From Sphaerospermopsis aphanizomenoides BCCUSP55 (lineage in GTDB: Bacteria > Cyanobacteriota > Cyanobacteriia > Cyanobacteriales > Nostocaceae), in contig NZ_LUFH02000041.1 in NCBI RefSeq assembly GCF_001586785.1, forward strand, positions 1 to 48,362: DNA of 48,362 nucleotides, given 5' to 3'. The notes beneath the pieces were generated by a model. It saw only the letters and a program-made list of their open reading frames with translations. It had not been told where the DNA came from and did no database searches. Position numbers and translations under genes: made by a program. Of this stretch, positions 15,949-25,233 are shown one piece after another. The first letter of the stretch is position 1, and each line of letters begins with the position of its first letter.

Positions 15949-16331
15949 TCGGGCGTTGTTGTTCTCCTCTGAAATACCAAAAAGTCAATTTTGAGGTTTA
16001 CTGATAGTTTCCTCCTCACGCCTTTGTTTCAGTGTGAACCTCTACCACAACTTCAGTCACTGTAAGTATCAGAGTAGGGAAGGGGTTTCCCCACCCGTGG
16101 GGTTTCCCCGCCCTATACAATCATTAACAAGTAGTCCTAGAAGTTCTTCATCATTTTCAACAAATTATCAACAAAAATTAGCAACTATCCAGTTGTAGAA
16201 GCGATAGATTAGAAAGAAATGTATGCTCTGATCACAGCTGGTAGTTAATCAACCGTCACTCAAAAGCTATACACAAAGAGAATGTTACAGTCTGATTGAC
16301 TGCTGACTGCTGCTGTATTTTGGATTAGAAA
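15949..16331. other. intergenic region after pedR
   Basis: A 383-bp spacer without a gene. At about 16078-16118 it has a GGGGTTTCCCCACCCGTGGGGTTTCCCC block containing the inverted pair CCCCAC/GTGGGG, a known type of dispersed palindromic repeat. A GACTGCTGACTGCTGCTG repeat precedes the next gene. No terminator with a T-run was found. Confidence 0.5.
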
Positions 16332-16985
16332 ATGAATACTTCTCCTTCTTGTTCAGGTGACTCATTTCCTTTTAACTTCTTTAACCTTGACTTGATAGCA
16401 CCATCACCAAGTCAAGATACTGATTTACTCAAACAACTATCATTTATACCGGGCTTACAAGAACTTCTCATGCTGCGTCAGGTTCACGCCCTAGAACACG
16501 CTACTGTTTGGGTTTTGAGTGAAACCAGAAATGCTTATTTCCTCCCTAGACAGCCTAATTACGTGCAGTTAGATAATGAATCATTAAGCGGTTTATCTAC
16601 AGAACAGGGATTTTACCTGTATGGTGAAGTTAATATTAGTCACCTGCGACGTGCGGTAATATTAGCTCAAAATCGCCTCACCAATGGGGAATGGGATTTA
16701 GCCGTTCATCCCCGTTGTGGTACCAATTTATCTGTAGCAATGCTATTAACTGCGGGATTTGCGCTTGGTGCCTATGTAATGCTACCATTTCGTTCAATCG
16801 AACAACTCATAGGCTTAGGATTAGCAGCAATTACAGCCTCTGAAATCGCACCAGATGTAGGTTATGTCGCCCAACGATATGTAACAACATCTATCCCCTT
16901 TAATTTAGTGGTTGAAAATATTACCCGTACACAAGATACTTGGGGACGTGAAGGACATTTTATCAAGGTAAAATGGCAGGAGTAA
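16332..16985 (+). CDS. Cyanobacterial conserved membrane protein (DUF6391-like)
   Basis: A 217-residue protein of unknown function. The N-terminal half is soluble and contains RQVHALEHATVWVLSE near residues 52-67, with closely spaced His and Glu residues that could bind a metal. Two hydrophobic helices follow near 138-158 (SVAMLLTAGFALGAYVMLPF) and 161-178 (a GLGLAAITASEIAP segment), joined by a short loop. The motif AVHPRCGTN precedes the first helix. I associate this arrangement with the cyanobacterial DUF6391 family, though without a search this is a recollection. It ends in an STRR array that starts a few bases after the stop codon. No operon partner is certain; a glycosyltransferase follows on the same strand. 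Confidence 0.7.
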   Translation: MNTSPSCSGDSFPFNFFNLDLIAPSPSQDTDLLKQLSFIPGLQELLMLRQVHALEHATVWVLSETRNAYFLPRQPNYVQLDNESLSGLSTEQGFYLYGEVNISHLRRAVILAQNRLTNGEWDLAVHPRCGTNLSVAMLLTAGFALGAYVMLPFRSIEQLIGLGLAAITASEIAPDVGYVAQRYVTTSIPFNLVVENITRTQDTWGREGHFIKVKWQE

Positions 16986-16992
16986 ATATCAC

Positions 16993-17030
16993 AAGTGACA
17001 GGTGATAGGTGATAGGTGATAGGTGACAGT
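16993..17030. repeat. STRR array, AGGTGAT/AGGTGAC unit
   Basis: About five copies of a 7-bp unit mixing AGGTGAC and AGGTGAT, immediately after the DUF6391-like gene. Followed by GGTAGCGTGGCGTAAGACAC, part of another dispersed repeat. Confidence 0.85.
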
Positions 17031-17182
17031 GTTAAAAGTCTTTTGCTGTCGGTAGGGTAGCGTGGCGTAAGACACATTTTATTATGAATGTATATTTTCC
17101 TCTAACTGACAACCGCTATCATAATCCTATTCCTTATTCCCTATCTACACAAGTAATTTCAATAATCAAACTACATTACTGT

Positions 17183-18088
17183 ATGAGAAAACTTTACTTT
17201 TTAGTTCCGGGAACAGATGGAAAATTTGCTTGTGGTGGTCTTTGGGCAGAATTAAAAACAGTGAATTTAGCTCAACAGATTTGCAGTGCAGAAGTTGTCA
17301 CTTATCGACAAAGAGAAAACAACCAACTTTATCTGGATGATTTACTACAAACCCAAAATTTAGATGATGTAATTTTTGTCATTAGCTGGGGATTTGATAT
17401 TGCTAAACTAGCTCCTAAACTGCAAAAATACAATGTAGTTTATCATGCTCACAGTGCAGGTTATAGATTCAATCTTCCATCCAGTATCCCCATAATTACA
17501 GTCAGTCGCAATACATTGGGATATTGGGGACAAAAAGCACCAAATAATCTCATTTATTATTTACCTAATCAAATTGCAGATGAATTTACAAACTTACACA
17601 TTGAGCGAGATATTGATGTTTTAGTGCAGGCGCGAAAATCTTCTGAATATTTAATCAAAAAATTAATTCCTGCATTGCAGCAAAAATGCAATGTCTTTGT
17701 TGTTGATTCTTATATCAAAGATTTGCCAGGATTATTTAACCGAGCTAAAATCTATCTTTATGACTCTGCTGAATATTGGGCGTTACAGGGTGTGAGTGAA
17801 GGTTTTGGTTTACAGCCAATGGAAGCTCTTGCTTGTGGTTGTCAAGTTTTTTCCAGTGTTAACGGTGGACTTTCAGATTACTTAGATCCTGGATTTAATT
17901 GTTATAAAATTGCTGGCTATTCTCTAGAATATGATGTACAACAGATTCTTAAATCTCTAACATCTCCAGGTTATTTGAATTTACTACCAGAAGTGTTGGT
18001 AGAACATCGGACTGAAAACATAATTAAAAGATTTACAGTCACTTTGACAGAAATAAATGAATTTTTTGATCATAAAAATCATTATTAA
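17183..18088 (+). CDS. Glycosyltransferase, GT4-like
   Basis: A 301-residue glycosyltransferase with a GT-B fold, shorter than the usual 350-400 residues. The acceptor half begins YFLVPGTDGKFACGGLWAEL. The donor-binding half contains SEGFGLQPMEALACG, the E-x7-E motif of GT4 retaining enzymes, followed by SSVNGGLSDYL. I chose the ATG at 17183, directly before MRKLYFLVPG. An upstream ATG at 17084 would add 33 residues with no family resemblance, read partly from the repeat-rich spacer. The next gene, 206 bp downstream on the same strand, makes an activated dTDP-sugar precursor. A role in cell-surface polysaccharide or exopolysaccharide synthesis is therefore reasonable. Donor and acceptor are unknown. 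Confidence 0.8.
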   Translation: MRKLYFLVPGTDGKFACGGLWAELKTVNLAQQICSAEVVTYRQRENNQLYLDDLLQTQNLDDVIFVISWGFDIAKLAPKLQKYNVVYHAHSAGYRFNLPSSIPIITVSRNTLGYWGQKAPNNLIYYLPNQIADEFTNLHIERDIDVLVQARKSSEYLIKKLIPALQQKCNVFVVDSYIKDLPGLFNRAKIYLYDSAEYWALQGVSEGFGLQPMEALACGCQVFSSVNGGLSDYLDPGFNCYKIAGYSLEYDVQQILKSLTSPGYLNLLPEVLVEHRTENIIKRFTVTLTEINEFFDHKNHY

Positions 18089-18294
18089 AGTAATCTTGAA
18101 AATATCACTCAATGGCGTTTAACAAAACTTTTTTTACAAAAGGTATATGATAAGCTAAAAAAGAAATACTTTTCATAATCAATCAGTAGAGATTTTATGT
18201 GTCTAATATCTACACAAATCATGAAAAATCCTATTTATAAATTTATAAAAAAATTCACATAAAAATCCAAAATCCAAAATCTAAAATCTAAAAT

Positions 18295-19362
18295 ATGAGT
18301 CGGTTATTAGTTACTGGGGGTGCGGGGTTTATTGGGGCAAATTTTGTCCATCACTGGTGTCAGGTTTATCCAAATGACCGTGTAGTGGTTTTGGATGCTC
18401 TCACCTATGCTGGAAATCTCCCCAATTTAAAGTTAGTGGAAGCACATGAGAATTTTCGCTTTATTCATGGGGATATTTGCGATCGCACTCTTGTGGATAA
18501 AATTTTATTAGCAGAAAATATTGATACCATAGTTCATTTTGCGGCTGAATCTCATGTAGACCGTTCCATCCTGCGTCCTGGGACTTTTGTACAAACTAAC
18601 GTCGTAGGAACTTTCACCCTCTTAGAAGCTTTTCGACAACATTGGGAAACAAAAGCACAACCAGCTAATTATCTTTTTCTTCATGTTTCTACTGATGAAG
18701 TTTATGGTAGTTTATCTCCTGATGATCATCCATTTTCGGAAACTACAGCATACAGTCCCAACAGTCCCTATTCAGCCTCAAAAGCTGGAAGTGATCATTT
18801 AGTTAGAGCTTATTATCATACGTATCAATTACCCACAATTATTACAAATTGTTCTAATTATTCTGGTGATTTTCAATTTCCAGAAAAGCTAATTCCTCTT
18901 ATCTGTATCAATATATTAATAGGTAAACCATTACCAATTTATGGAGATGGTAAAAATATCCGAGATTGGTTGTACGTTAACGATCATTGTCGCGCTTTAG
19001 ATGTGCTTATTCATCAAGGTAAGCCCGGAGAAAATTACAATATTGGCGGTAATAATGAAGTAGAAAATATTCAGTTGGTGCAAACTTTATGCCAAATCAT
19101 GGATGAGTTAGCACCTGATTTACCAGTCAGACCAGCAGCAAATTTAATTACTTTTGTCAAAGATAGACCAGGACATGATAGAAGATATGCCATTAACGCT
19201 GATAAAATTAAAACTGAACTGGGTTGGAGTCCCGCTGTAACAATTACTGAAGGTTTACGTTTAACAGTGCAATGGTATCTGCAAAATCGGGATTGGTGGC
19301 AACCTTTACTTTCTGAGGAATATCAAGCTTACTACCGCCAAAATTACGGGATTGTGCAATAA
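18295..19362 (+). CDS. rfbB: dTDP-glucose 4,6-dehydratase
   Basis: A 355-residue short-chain dehydrogenase of the extended type. It converts dTDP-glucose to dTDP-4-keto-6-deoxyglucose, the second step to dTDP-rhamnose and other deoxysugars of the cell surface. The NAD-binding motif TGGAGFIG lies at residues 7-14. The catalytic STDEVYGSL (Thr, Asp, Glu) is near 132-140, and YSASKAGSD (YxxxK) is near 161. Later family segments NCSNYSGDFQFPEKLIPL, YGDGKNIRDWLYV and DRPGHDRRYAIN are all present. The canonical third residue of the asparagine-tyrosine-glycine-proline-tyrosine segment is changed (NYSGDFQF). The ATG at 18295 follows an AAAATCTAAAATCTA repeat. Other rfb genes are not in the window. 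Confidence 0.94.
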   Translation: MSRLLVTGGAGFIGANFVHHWCQVYPNDRVVVLDALTYAGNLPNLKLVEAHENFRFIHGDICDRTLVDKILLAENIDTIVHFAAESHVDRSILRPGTFVQTNVVGTFTLLEAFRQHWETKAQPANYLFLHVSTDEVYGSLSPDDHPFSETTAYSPNSPYSASKAGSDHLVRAYYHTYQLPTIITNCSNYSGDFQFPEKLIPLICINILIGKPLPIYGDGKNIRDWLYVNDHCRALDVLIHQGKPGENYNIGGNNEVENIQLVQTLCQIMDELAPDLPVRPAANLITFVKDRPGHDRRYAINADKIKTELGWSPAVTITEGLRLTVQWYLQNRDWWQPLLSEEYQAYYRQNYGIVQ

Positions 19363-19401
19363 AACCCTCTTGCGGCAAGGCTTAGAGATTAAAGTTTGTG
19401 C

Positions 19402-19815
19402 TTAAAGAACTGACTCAAAAAACGCAGCAGGGGAAATATGAAAAAACTCAGAAAGCTGGTGAATATGATCAACTGTTAAAGGGCGTTTTTTACTCAAAAC
19501 TTCAGATAAAATTACCTCAGTTTCAAAAATAGGAACTAAGTCATTTTGCTGCACATTAAATTCATCCATCAACGCTTGTAGTAACTCCACACCATAAATA
19601 TCGGGTATGGGATTTTGCTTTTCTTCGTACTCATAAACTAGAGTACCTAAAACATCTAAATAATCTTCTTCATCAGGAGTTAATTCACCTTTATCAATCA
19701 AAAAATTGATAACCTTTTGTGTAGCAAAAAATTCCTCCTCAGAAGTAATAGGACGAGGGGGGAAAGATTTAAGTAATTCAAGATAAGCGTTGTTGTTACG
19801 TATTCCAAGGGTCAT
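19402..19815 (-). CDS. higA: HigA-type antitoxin
   Basis: A 137-residue antitoxin of the HigA group, the second gene of a toxin-first operon. The C-terminal helix-turn-helix has EVLSKKRPLTVDHIHQLSEF followed by HISPAAFF, typical of HigA proteins that bind their own promoter. The N-terminal half (SFPPRPITSEEEFFATQKVI) matches the usual toxin-wrapping region. I chose the ATG at 19815, which overlaps the end of the toxin gene by 20 bp and suggests translational coupling. A start at 19857 would add 14 residues in the toxin overlap. Expected role: neutralise HigB and repress the operon. The pair looks intact. Confidence 0.85.
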   Translation of the reverse strand: MTLGIRNNNAYLELLKSFPPRPITSEEEFFATQKVINFLIDKGELTPDEEDYLDVLGTLVYEYEEKQNPIPDIYGVELLQALMDEFNVQQNDLVPIFETEVILSEVLSKKRPLTVDHIHQLSEFFHISPAAFFESVL

Positions 19816-20098
19816 TTTTCCAGTCCTCCTGATCATATTCTGCATGGGTGAGGACATGACGGATAAAAACTTTTTGAGAATTGTACTTTACCAGCACAAT
19901 AAGCCGATATTTATTACCGCCAATGTTAAAAACAGTCAGATTACCAACTTGATCAGCAGAAGGAAAACTTTGACGTAACTCTACAAAATTTTGCCATTCA
20001 GCTTTTAATGTAATCTTATACCATGATTGCAAGCTAGTTTGTGAGTTAGGGTGCTTCTCCCAAAATTCGGAAAGTGTCCGACGGGTGATAATGTGCAT
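19796..20098 (-). CDS. higB: HigB-type mRNA interferase toxin
   Basis: A 100-residue toxin of the HigB family (RelE-like fold). It begins MHIITRRTLSEFWEKHP, the family's characteristic start. NLTVFNIGGNKYRLIVLVKY (core strands) and KVFIRHVLTHAEYDQEDWK follow, with His, Tyr and basic residues that in relatives cleave mRNA on the ribosome. Length and order (toxin before antitoxin) are standard. The ATG at 20098 is the only plausible start. The antitoxin ATG lies inside the last codons. It should be a working addiction or stress module; no phage or plasmid genes are near it. Confidence 0.88.
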   Translation of the reverse strand: MHIITRRTLSEFWEKHPNSQTSLQSWYKITLKAEWQNFVELRQSFPSADQVGNLTVFNIGGNKYRLIVLVKYNSQKVFIRHVLTHAEYDQEDWKNDPWNT

Positions 20099-20351
20099 AA
20101 ATATTTATTTCATGATTTTTACCTCTAACTTACAAGTAACGACATTTTTACCCAAATACAATAGTTTTCTGGAAAATTACAGAATAGACCTCTTTCAGAA
20201 TTTATTTTATGTTATAATAGGGGTTTTTTGTTAATAGTAGTGCCAAAAGATAGATAATTGAGAAAGGCAATACCTGAATTATTAATAAGATTGACATAAA
20301 ATCTCTTTAAAACTCTCTTTCCTCTGTGTCCTCTGTGGTTTATTAAAAAAA

Positions 20352-21851
20352 CTACAAAACCTCCAAAACCTGCCCCACATCAACCAAAGTATTCGCACAC
20401 AAAATACCCGAAGCAGCCACCGCCGGCACACCAATTCCTGGTAAAGTGCTATCTCCTACCCGATACAAACCCTTTATCGGCGTATGCGTCCCCGGAAACA
20501 TCCCCTTACCCGCAGCAATAGCAGGCCCATAAGTACCCTGATAGCGTCGCAAATAACCAGCATGAGTTAAAGGTGTACCAATAAGTTCCAACACCACACG
20601 CTGCCGAATATCCGGGATAATTCGCTCTAGAGCGCGGTATAAAGTTTGTGCTTTTTCCCGTTTCTGATTTTCGTAACCATCATTACGTTCCCATCCCGCA
20701 TAAGGTTCTAAAGTGTAAGCATGAATTACATGATGTCCTGGTGGTGCTAAAGAAGCATCCCATACACTAGGAATAGAAATCATGCAAGTATTACCAGGAA
20801 CAGTAATATCTTGATGAGAATCATGAACTACCACATGATGTCCTGTTAAATTCTCTAAACCATCTACTTTTATGCCTAAGTGTAAGTGCATAAAACTTGC
20901 AACTGCTGGTGTATCTAAAGCAGCTTGATAATAATTTGCAGGTAAATCTTCAGAACGTAGCAAATAATTACAAGTATCCCAAAGTGTAGCGTTAGAAATA
21001 ACTATCGGTGCTGGCAAAATTTCACCGTTTCGCAATTTCACACCAACCGCTTTTTTCCCTTCCACCAGAATTTGCTCAACGTGACAACCCAAGCGCAACT
21101 CACCACCCCAACGTTGCAAACCCCGTACCAAAGCATCAACAATCGCCCTACTACCCCCCACAGGATACTCAACCCCAGCACGGGAGCGTTCACCAAGCAT
21201 AAAAGCTACTTCAGGGGCAATTGTTCCTTCTGCCTTTAAACCAGATAAAAGAAAGCATTCTAGGTCAATCAGTCGCCTGACCCAAGGATCTTTGATGGTA
21301 GCATCCATAACACTACCAACAGAAGTTTGCACAATTGGCAAATTTAACAACATTTTCCCCAAAGAAAGAAAATAACGCTGTAACAATAGGGGTATAACTT
21401 GCCAATCAGCCCGCAGTGCTAAGGTGGGAATACCTTTCATTGCGTCGTAAAGTCCTAGTAGACGCTGTTCAAACAGTTTAAATTCCCTAGCACCAGAAAT
21501 CGTGATTTTTTGTAACTCCTGATGATAGCGTTCAGCATTGCTATACACTGCAAAAGTGCCTTCAGGAAAATGATAATGTCCTAAAGGATCGTAAGGTATA
21601 ACTGGGAGAGATTCACCGAGAACATCGAGAACTTGTTTAAGGGGATTTAAACTCTGGGATTCGCTAAGACCACAGTAAAAGGAGGGACCAGAATCAAAAT
21701 CAAAACCGCGTCTTTGAAAACTATGGGCTGCACCTCCTGCAATAGTGTGACTTTCACAAACTAAAACCCGTTTTCCATAACGCGCAAGTAACCCAGCCGC
21801 AGATAAACCACCTATTCCGCTACCAATTACTATGACATCAATATTTTCCAT
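20352..21851 (-). CDS. Carotenoid isomerase (CrtISO)-like FAD oxidoreductase
   Basis: An enzyme of about 499 residues of the phytoene desaturase/CrtISO superfamily. The dinucleotide-binding motif VIVIGSGIGGLSAAG is at the N-terminus, the FAD ribose Glu is in LVCESHTIAGGAAH, and the C-terminal flavin segment is YRVGDSTLPGIGVPAVAASG. It differs from CrtH-like sequences as I remember them, and it may be a paralogue acting on another polyene or prenyl lipid. I prefer the ATG at 21851. An ATG nine bases further out (21860) lies inside an ATTAGTC repeat. It is divergent from the MlaF-type ABC gene with only about 40 bp between starts. Product and substrate are not certain. Confidence 0.82.
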   Translation of the reverse strand: MENIDVIVIGSGIGGLSAAGLLARYGKRVLVCESHTIAGGAAHSFQRRGFDFDSGPSFYCGLSESQSLNPLKQVLDVLGESLPVIPYDPLGHYHFPEGTFAVYSNAERYHQELQKITISGAREFKLFEQRLLGLYDAMKGIPTLALRADWQVIPLLLQRYFLSLGKMLLNLPIVQTSVGSVMDATIKDPWVRRLIDLECFLLSGLKAEGTIAPEVAFMLGERSRAGVEYPVGGSRAIVDALVRGLQRWGGELRLGCHVEQILVEGKKAVGVKLRNGEILPAPIVISNATLWDTCNYLLRSEDLPANYYQAALDTPAVASFMHLHLGIKVDGLENLTGHHVVVHDSHQDITVPGNTCMISIPSVWDASLAPPGHHVIHAYTLEPYAGWERNDGYENQKREKAQTLYRALERIIPDIRQRVVLELIGTPLTHAGYLRRYQGTYGPAIAAGKGMFPGTHTPIKGLYRVGDSTLPGIGVPAVAASGILCANTLVDVGQVLEVL

Positions 21852-21890
21852 ACTAGTCATTAGTCATTAGTCACCAATCATCAATTACCA

Positions 21891-22706
21891 ATGAGCAATT
21901 ACCCATCACCTATAATAGAACCACGAATAGAACCATTAATTGAACTCAGAGGTATTTCTAAAGCCTTTGGTAAAAATCAGGTTTTAGATAATGTAGATTT
22001 AGAAATTTACAAAGGGGAAGCTATAGGGATTATTGGCCCTTCAGGAACTGGTAAATCAACAATTTTAAGAATTATAGCTGGTTTATTACAACCTGATGCC
22101 GGAGAAATTTATATCCAAGGCAAAAAGCGAGATGGTTTAATTGAGGATGGTACTGATACTGTGAGTATTGGCATGGTATTTCAACAAGCTGCACTATTTG
22201 ACTCGTTGAATGTAGATGAAAATGTGGGCTTCTCATTGTATCAGAACACAAAATTAGAGCGATCGCGCATTCGTCAACTGGTCAATGAAAAATTAGAAAT
22301 GGTTGGTTTACCAGGAATTGGTCATCTTTATCCCTCGGAACTTTCAGGAGGGATGCGAAAACGGGTAAGTTTTGCTCGTGCGATTATGTCTAACCCTGAG
22401 AGTCCCGCAGACAGTCCAGAAGTTTTACTATACGATGAACCCACAGCCGGACTTGACCCCATCGCTTCCACGGTAATTGAAGATTTAATCCGCAGTTTAC
22501 AACGTACACAAGGCGTTTGTAGTACATACTGCATTGTTACCCACCAAGATAGTACCATTCGCCGTACCGCTGACAGGTTGGTATTTCTTTATCAAGGTAA
22601 AGTGCAATGGCAAGGTAAAGTAACAGAAATAGATCAAACTGATGATCCTTTGATTAGACAATTTATGAGTGGGAGTATACATGGTCCAATTCAAGTAGCA
22701 GGTTGA
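21891..22706 (+). CDS. ABC transporter ATPase, MlaF-like lipid transport
   Basis: A 271-residue ABC ATPase of the MlaF/TtgA group. It energises phospholipid or other lipid transport between membranes together with an MlaE permease and an MCE protein. Walker A is GPSGTGKST at residues 49-57, the Q-loop is VFQQAALFDSL, the signature is LSGGMRKRVSFARA, Walker B is VLLYDEPTAGLDPIAS, and a switch His is in IVTHQ. An insertion PESPADSPE before Walker B is seen in cyanobacterial members. The next gene encodes the MCE subunit, 126 bp downstream. No MlaE permease is in the window. In plants and cyanobacteria this module is related to the chloroplast TGD system. Confidence 0.88.
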   Translation: MSNYPSPIIEPRIEPLIELRGISKAFGKNQVLDNVDLEIYKGEAIGIIGPSGTGKSTILRIIAGLLQPDAGEIYIQGKKRDGLIEDGTDTVSIGMVFQQAALFDSLNVDENVGFSLYQNTKLERSRIRQLVNEKLEMVGLPGIGHLYPSELSGGMRKRVSFARAIMSNPESPADSPEVLLYDEPTAGLDPIASTVIEDLIRSLQRTQGVCSTYCIVTHQDSTIRRTADRLVFLYQGKVQWQGKVTEIDQTDDPLIRQFMSGSIHGPIQVAG

Positions 22707-22712
22707 TAATAT

Positions 22713-22748
22713 TTTGGATTTTGGATTTTGGATTTTGGATTTTGGATT
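22713..22748. repeat. STRR array, GGATTTT unit
   Basis: Five copies of GGATTTT between the MlaF-like and MlaD-like genes. Confidence 0.9.
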
Positions 22749-22832
22749 ATGAAATAATTACTGTATTAGTTTTCATGCTTCCATCTATCGCTGTCATTTC
22801 TCAACTTTGTCTCACCAGTCAGGGCTATTTTT

Positions 22833-24380
22833 ATGGAGCGCGAAAAAATGCGGAGTCTAATTAGCGGCTTCACTTCTACACGAACTTTGAGAGAAGGCTC
22901 AGTGGGATTATTAATCTTGCTGGGTTTAGGAGCATTTGGAATAATTCTTTTATGGTTAAATAGAATCACTCCCGGACGCAGTTCTTATAAAGCTGTGGTG
23001 GAATTTGCTAACGCTGGAGGAATGCAAAAGGGCGCACCAGTTCGTTATCGTGGTGTGAAAGTGGGTAGTATTTCCAAGGTTAAACCGGGAGTAAATGCCG
23101 TTGCGGTGGAAATAGAAATAAATGATCCGAATTTACTCATTCCTGCTGATTCTAAAATTGAAGCAAATCAAAGTGGATTAATTAGCGAAAGTATTATTGA
23201 TATTACTCCAAAAACCAACCTACCAACAGAGACTAATATTGCTAAACCATTAGATAAAGATTGTAATCCCAGTCTGATCATTTGTCATGAATCTAGTAAA
23301 TTAAAAGGTCAAATTGGTATCAGCGTTGATGAACTAATTCGTCAATCATCAGATTTTGCGGCTCAGTATAATAACGAGGAATTTTATAAAAACGTTAATC
23401 GCTTATTAGTAACCTCTGCTGATGCGGCTGCTAATGTTGCTAATCTCAGTCGAGAACTCCAAAGTGTGAGCAAAAGCTTTAAAGGACAAATCGGAACATT
23501 TTCTAATACTGCTGTCACCATCCAAAAAGCTACAAATGAACTCACAGTCACTACCGCTAAAACGGCAAATCAATTAGGGGAAACAGCCAGCGAATTTAGT
23601 ACAACTGCAAAACAAGCCAGTCGTTTGCTCAATAACCTAGATGATTTATTGACAACCAACCGTTCGGCTTTAGTTGGAACTTTAAATAATATTACCCAAA
23701 CTAGTAATCAACTGCGTCAGACAGTCAGCAGTTTATCACCTGCGGTTAATCGTTTAACTGAAGGGGAATTATTGAAAAATTTAGAACTGCTTTCTGCTAA
23801 TGCTGCTGAAGCTTCAGTTAATTTAAAGGATGCTTCTAAAACTTTAAATGATCCTAAAAATATTGTTCTCCTACAACAAACTTTAGATGCTGCTAGAGTG
23901 ACATTTGAAAATACACAAAAAATTACATCTGATTTAGATGAATTAACAGGTGATCCCAAATTCCGTCAAAATCTCCTGCAATTGGTAAATGGTCTGAGCA
24001 AACTGGTATCTTCTACACAAGATATGCAGCAACAAACTAAGGTAGCTGTTACCCTAGACTCTCTCAAAGCGTCTATGAATCAGCCAGAAGTCCTCACCCC
24101 TGTACCTATGCCAATAGTAAAAACTTATGTAGAAAAACCTCAAGTAGAAAAACCTAAAAATATCATCCCCACCCCCATAAAAAAAGCATCAGTGGAAAAA
24201 CTCAAAGTTATAACTCCCACCCCAACCCAAACACCAATTACAGAAACACCAGAAGAGAAACCCAAAGTTATAACTCCCACCCCAACCCAAACACCTGATG
24301 TAATTCAGCTAGATTCAGAAATATCTACACCACCTCAAACTGCTATTGAGGACACTGGGGAGCAGGGGAGCAAGGAATAG
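22833..24380 (+). CDS. MCE/MlaD-domain lipid-transport protein
   Basis: A 515-residue substrate-binding component of an MCE lipid transporter. After a short cytoplasmic N-terminus (with TLREGSVGLL, typical of cyanobacterial members) comes one transmembrane helix at about residues 24-43. The MCE domain follows at about 48-125 (VVEFANAGGMQKGAPVRYRGVKVG). A long helical region rich in Ala, Thr and Asn, about 150-410, is expected to build a periplasmic tube or needle. The last 100 residues are Pro/Thr-rich, with PTPTQTP repeated twice, likely a flexible or wall-spanning tail. ATG codons at 22833 and 22848 are both possible; the second starts directly at RSLISGF. The stop codon runs into a GGGTGTA repeat array. 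Confidence 0.9.
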   Translation: MEREKMRSLISGFTSTRTLREGSVGLLILLGLGAFGIILLWLNRITPGRSSYKAVVEFANAGGMQKGAPVRYRGVKVGSISKVKPGVNAVAVEIEINDPNLLIPADSKIEANQSGLISESIIDITPKTNLPTETNIAKPLDKDCNPSLIICHESSKLKGQIGISVDELIRQSSDFAAQYNNEEFYKNVNRLLVTSADAAANVANLSRELQSVSKSFKGQIGTFSNTAVTIQKATNELTVTTAKTANQLGETASEFSTTAKQASRLLNNLDDLLTTNRSALVGTLNNITQTSNQLRQTVSSLSPAVNRLTEGELLKNLELLSANAAEASVNLKDASKTLNDPKNIVLLQQTLDAARVTFENTQKITSDLDELTGDPKFRQNLLQLVNGLSKLVSSTQDMQQQTKVAVTLDSLKASMNQPEVLTPVPMPIVKTYVEKPQVEKPKNIIPTPIKKASVEKLKVITPTPTQTPITETPEEKPKVITPTPTQTPDVIQLDSEISTPPQTAIEDTGEQGSKE

Positions 24381-24430
24381 GGTGTAGGGTGTAGGGTGTA
24401 GGGTTTAGGGTTTAGGGTGTAGGGTGTAGG
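24379..24430. repeat. STRR array, TAGGGTG unit
   Basis: Six to seven copies of TAGGGTG/TAGGGTT. The first TAG is the stop codon of the MCE gene. Confidence 0.9.
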
Positions 24431-24474
24431 GGAAAAATTATTTCTTTAATCTTCTTTCTTCTTCTTCCTGAACT

Positions 24475-24541
24475 CCTGAAGTGCGAAGCGTGGCGCAAGC
24501 CATACTCCTGAAGTGCGAAGCGTGGCGTTAGCCATACTCCT
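24475..24541. repeat. Dispersed 31-bp repeat, two tandem copies
   Basis: Two tandem units of CTGAAGTGCGAAGCGTGGCG followed by CAAGCCATACTC or TTAGCCATACTC. The reverse complement of this unit is repeated twice at 48201-48262. Confidence 0.85.
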
Positions 24542-24563
24542 TGAACTCCTGAACTCCTTCTGA

Positions 24564-24860
24564 CTAATTCCAATCTTCCTCTTCTTTTTTGCCGCGACTT
24601 TTATAAATGCCGCCAACTTCGTGTAATTGGCGAGTTTTGGCGAAAAGTTCAGCTTCCGTTAAACCCCAGCTTTGCAAAACTTTATCTAGGTCTTTTTGAA
24701 TGTCCCGTGCGCCTGGGAAGCCTTGATAACGAATTTTCAGCCTAGCTAATTCTGCTAAATTGTAGTCTGTTGCCTCTTGAGCGAGTAAAATATTAATAAG
24801 GGGGCGATCGCGGTTGTAGAGCGGATGTTGTTGGTCTTTACTTGGTGAGGTTTCTGTCAT
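24564..24860 (-). CDS. DUF3288 family protein
   Basis: A 98-residue soluble protein of a family restricted to cyanobacteria and without assigned function. The recognisable pattern is QQHPLYNRDRPLINILLAQE, then YNLAELARLKIRYQGFPGA and RDIQKDLDKVLQSWGLT. The C-terminus is short and charged. The ATG at 24860 is the first in-frame start and gives the full family length. It is flanked on both sides by repeats and is not part of an operon. No catalytic residues are apparent. Confidence 0.88.
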   Translation of the reverse strand: MTETSPSKDQQHPLYNRDRPLINILLAQEATDYNLAELARLKIRYQGFPGARDIQKDLDKVLQSWGLTEAELFAKTRQLHEVGGIYKSRGKKEEEDWN

Positions 24861-25233
24861 CTTCAGTGAGAGAGTAGTAAGTGCTTAGTCCTAAATGTCA
24901 TCCTGAGTTCTCAGTTTAGTTGAAAGTTCAGTTTAGTTGAAAGTAGAACAGTTCCAGAAAAGTTATCTTCTACGGAATATAAAATGATCTACTTCATAAC
25001 TTTAAATTTACTCGATACTCGGTACTCAGCACTCAGCACTCAGCACTCGGTACTCGGTACTCAGCCCTCGGTACTCCTAAAGACGGCAACCACACCCTAG
25101 CTCATACGGCTCTCACCACTGTCATCTAGTGTTAAATAAAGATACATTGTCTTTAAGAAAATACAAAAAACTTTAGATAAGGGTGAACTTTATCTCACCC
25201 AAAGTCCAAGCAGCAAGGGAGCAAGAACCCGCT
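24861..25233. other. repeat-rich region upstream of clpC
   Basis: A 373-bp spacer. It has two tandem copies of CAGTTTAGTTGAAAGTT at about 24917-24950 and a TACTCGGTACTCAGCACTCAG array at 25016-25078. The promoter of the clp gene must lie between about 25080 and 25230; I cannot place it. Confidence 0.5.

Noticed and set aside
17084-17182. N-terminal extension of the glycosyltransferase
   Set aside because: Resembles no glycosyltransferase start; the ATG at 17183 gives a normal beginning.
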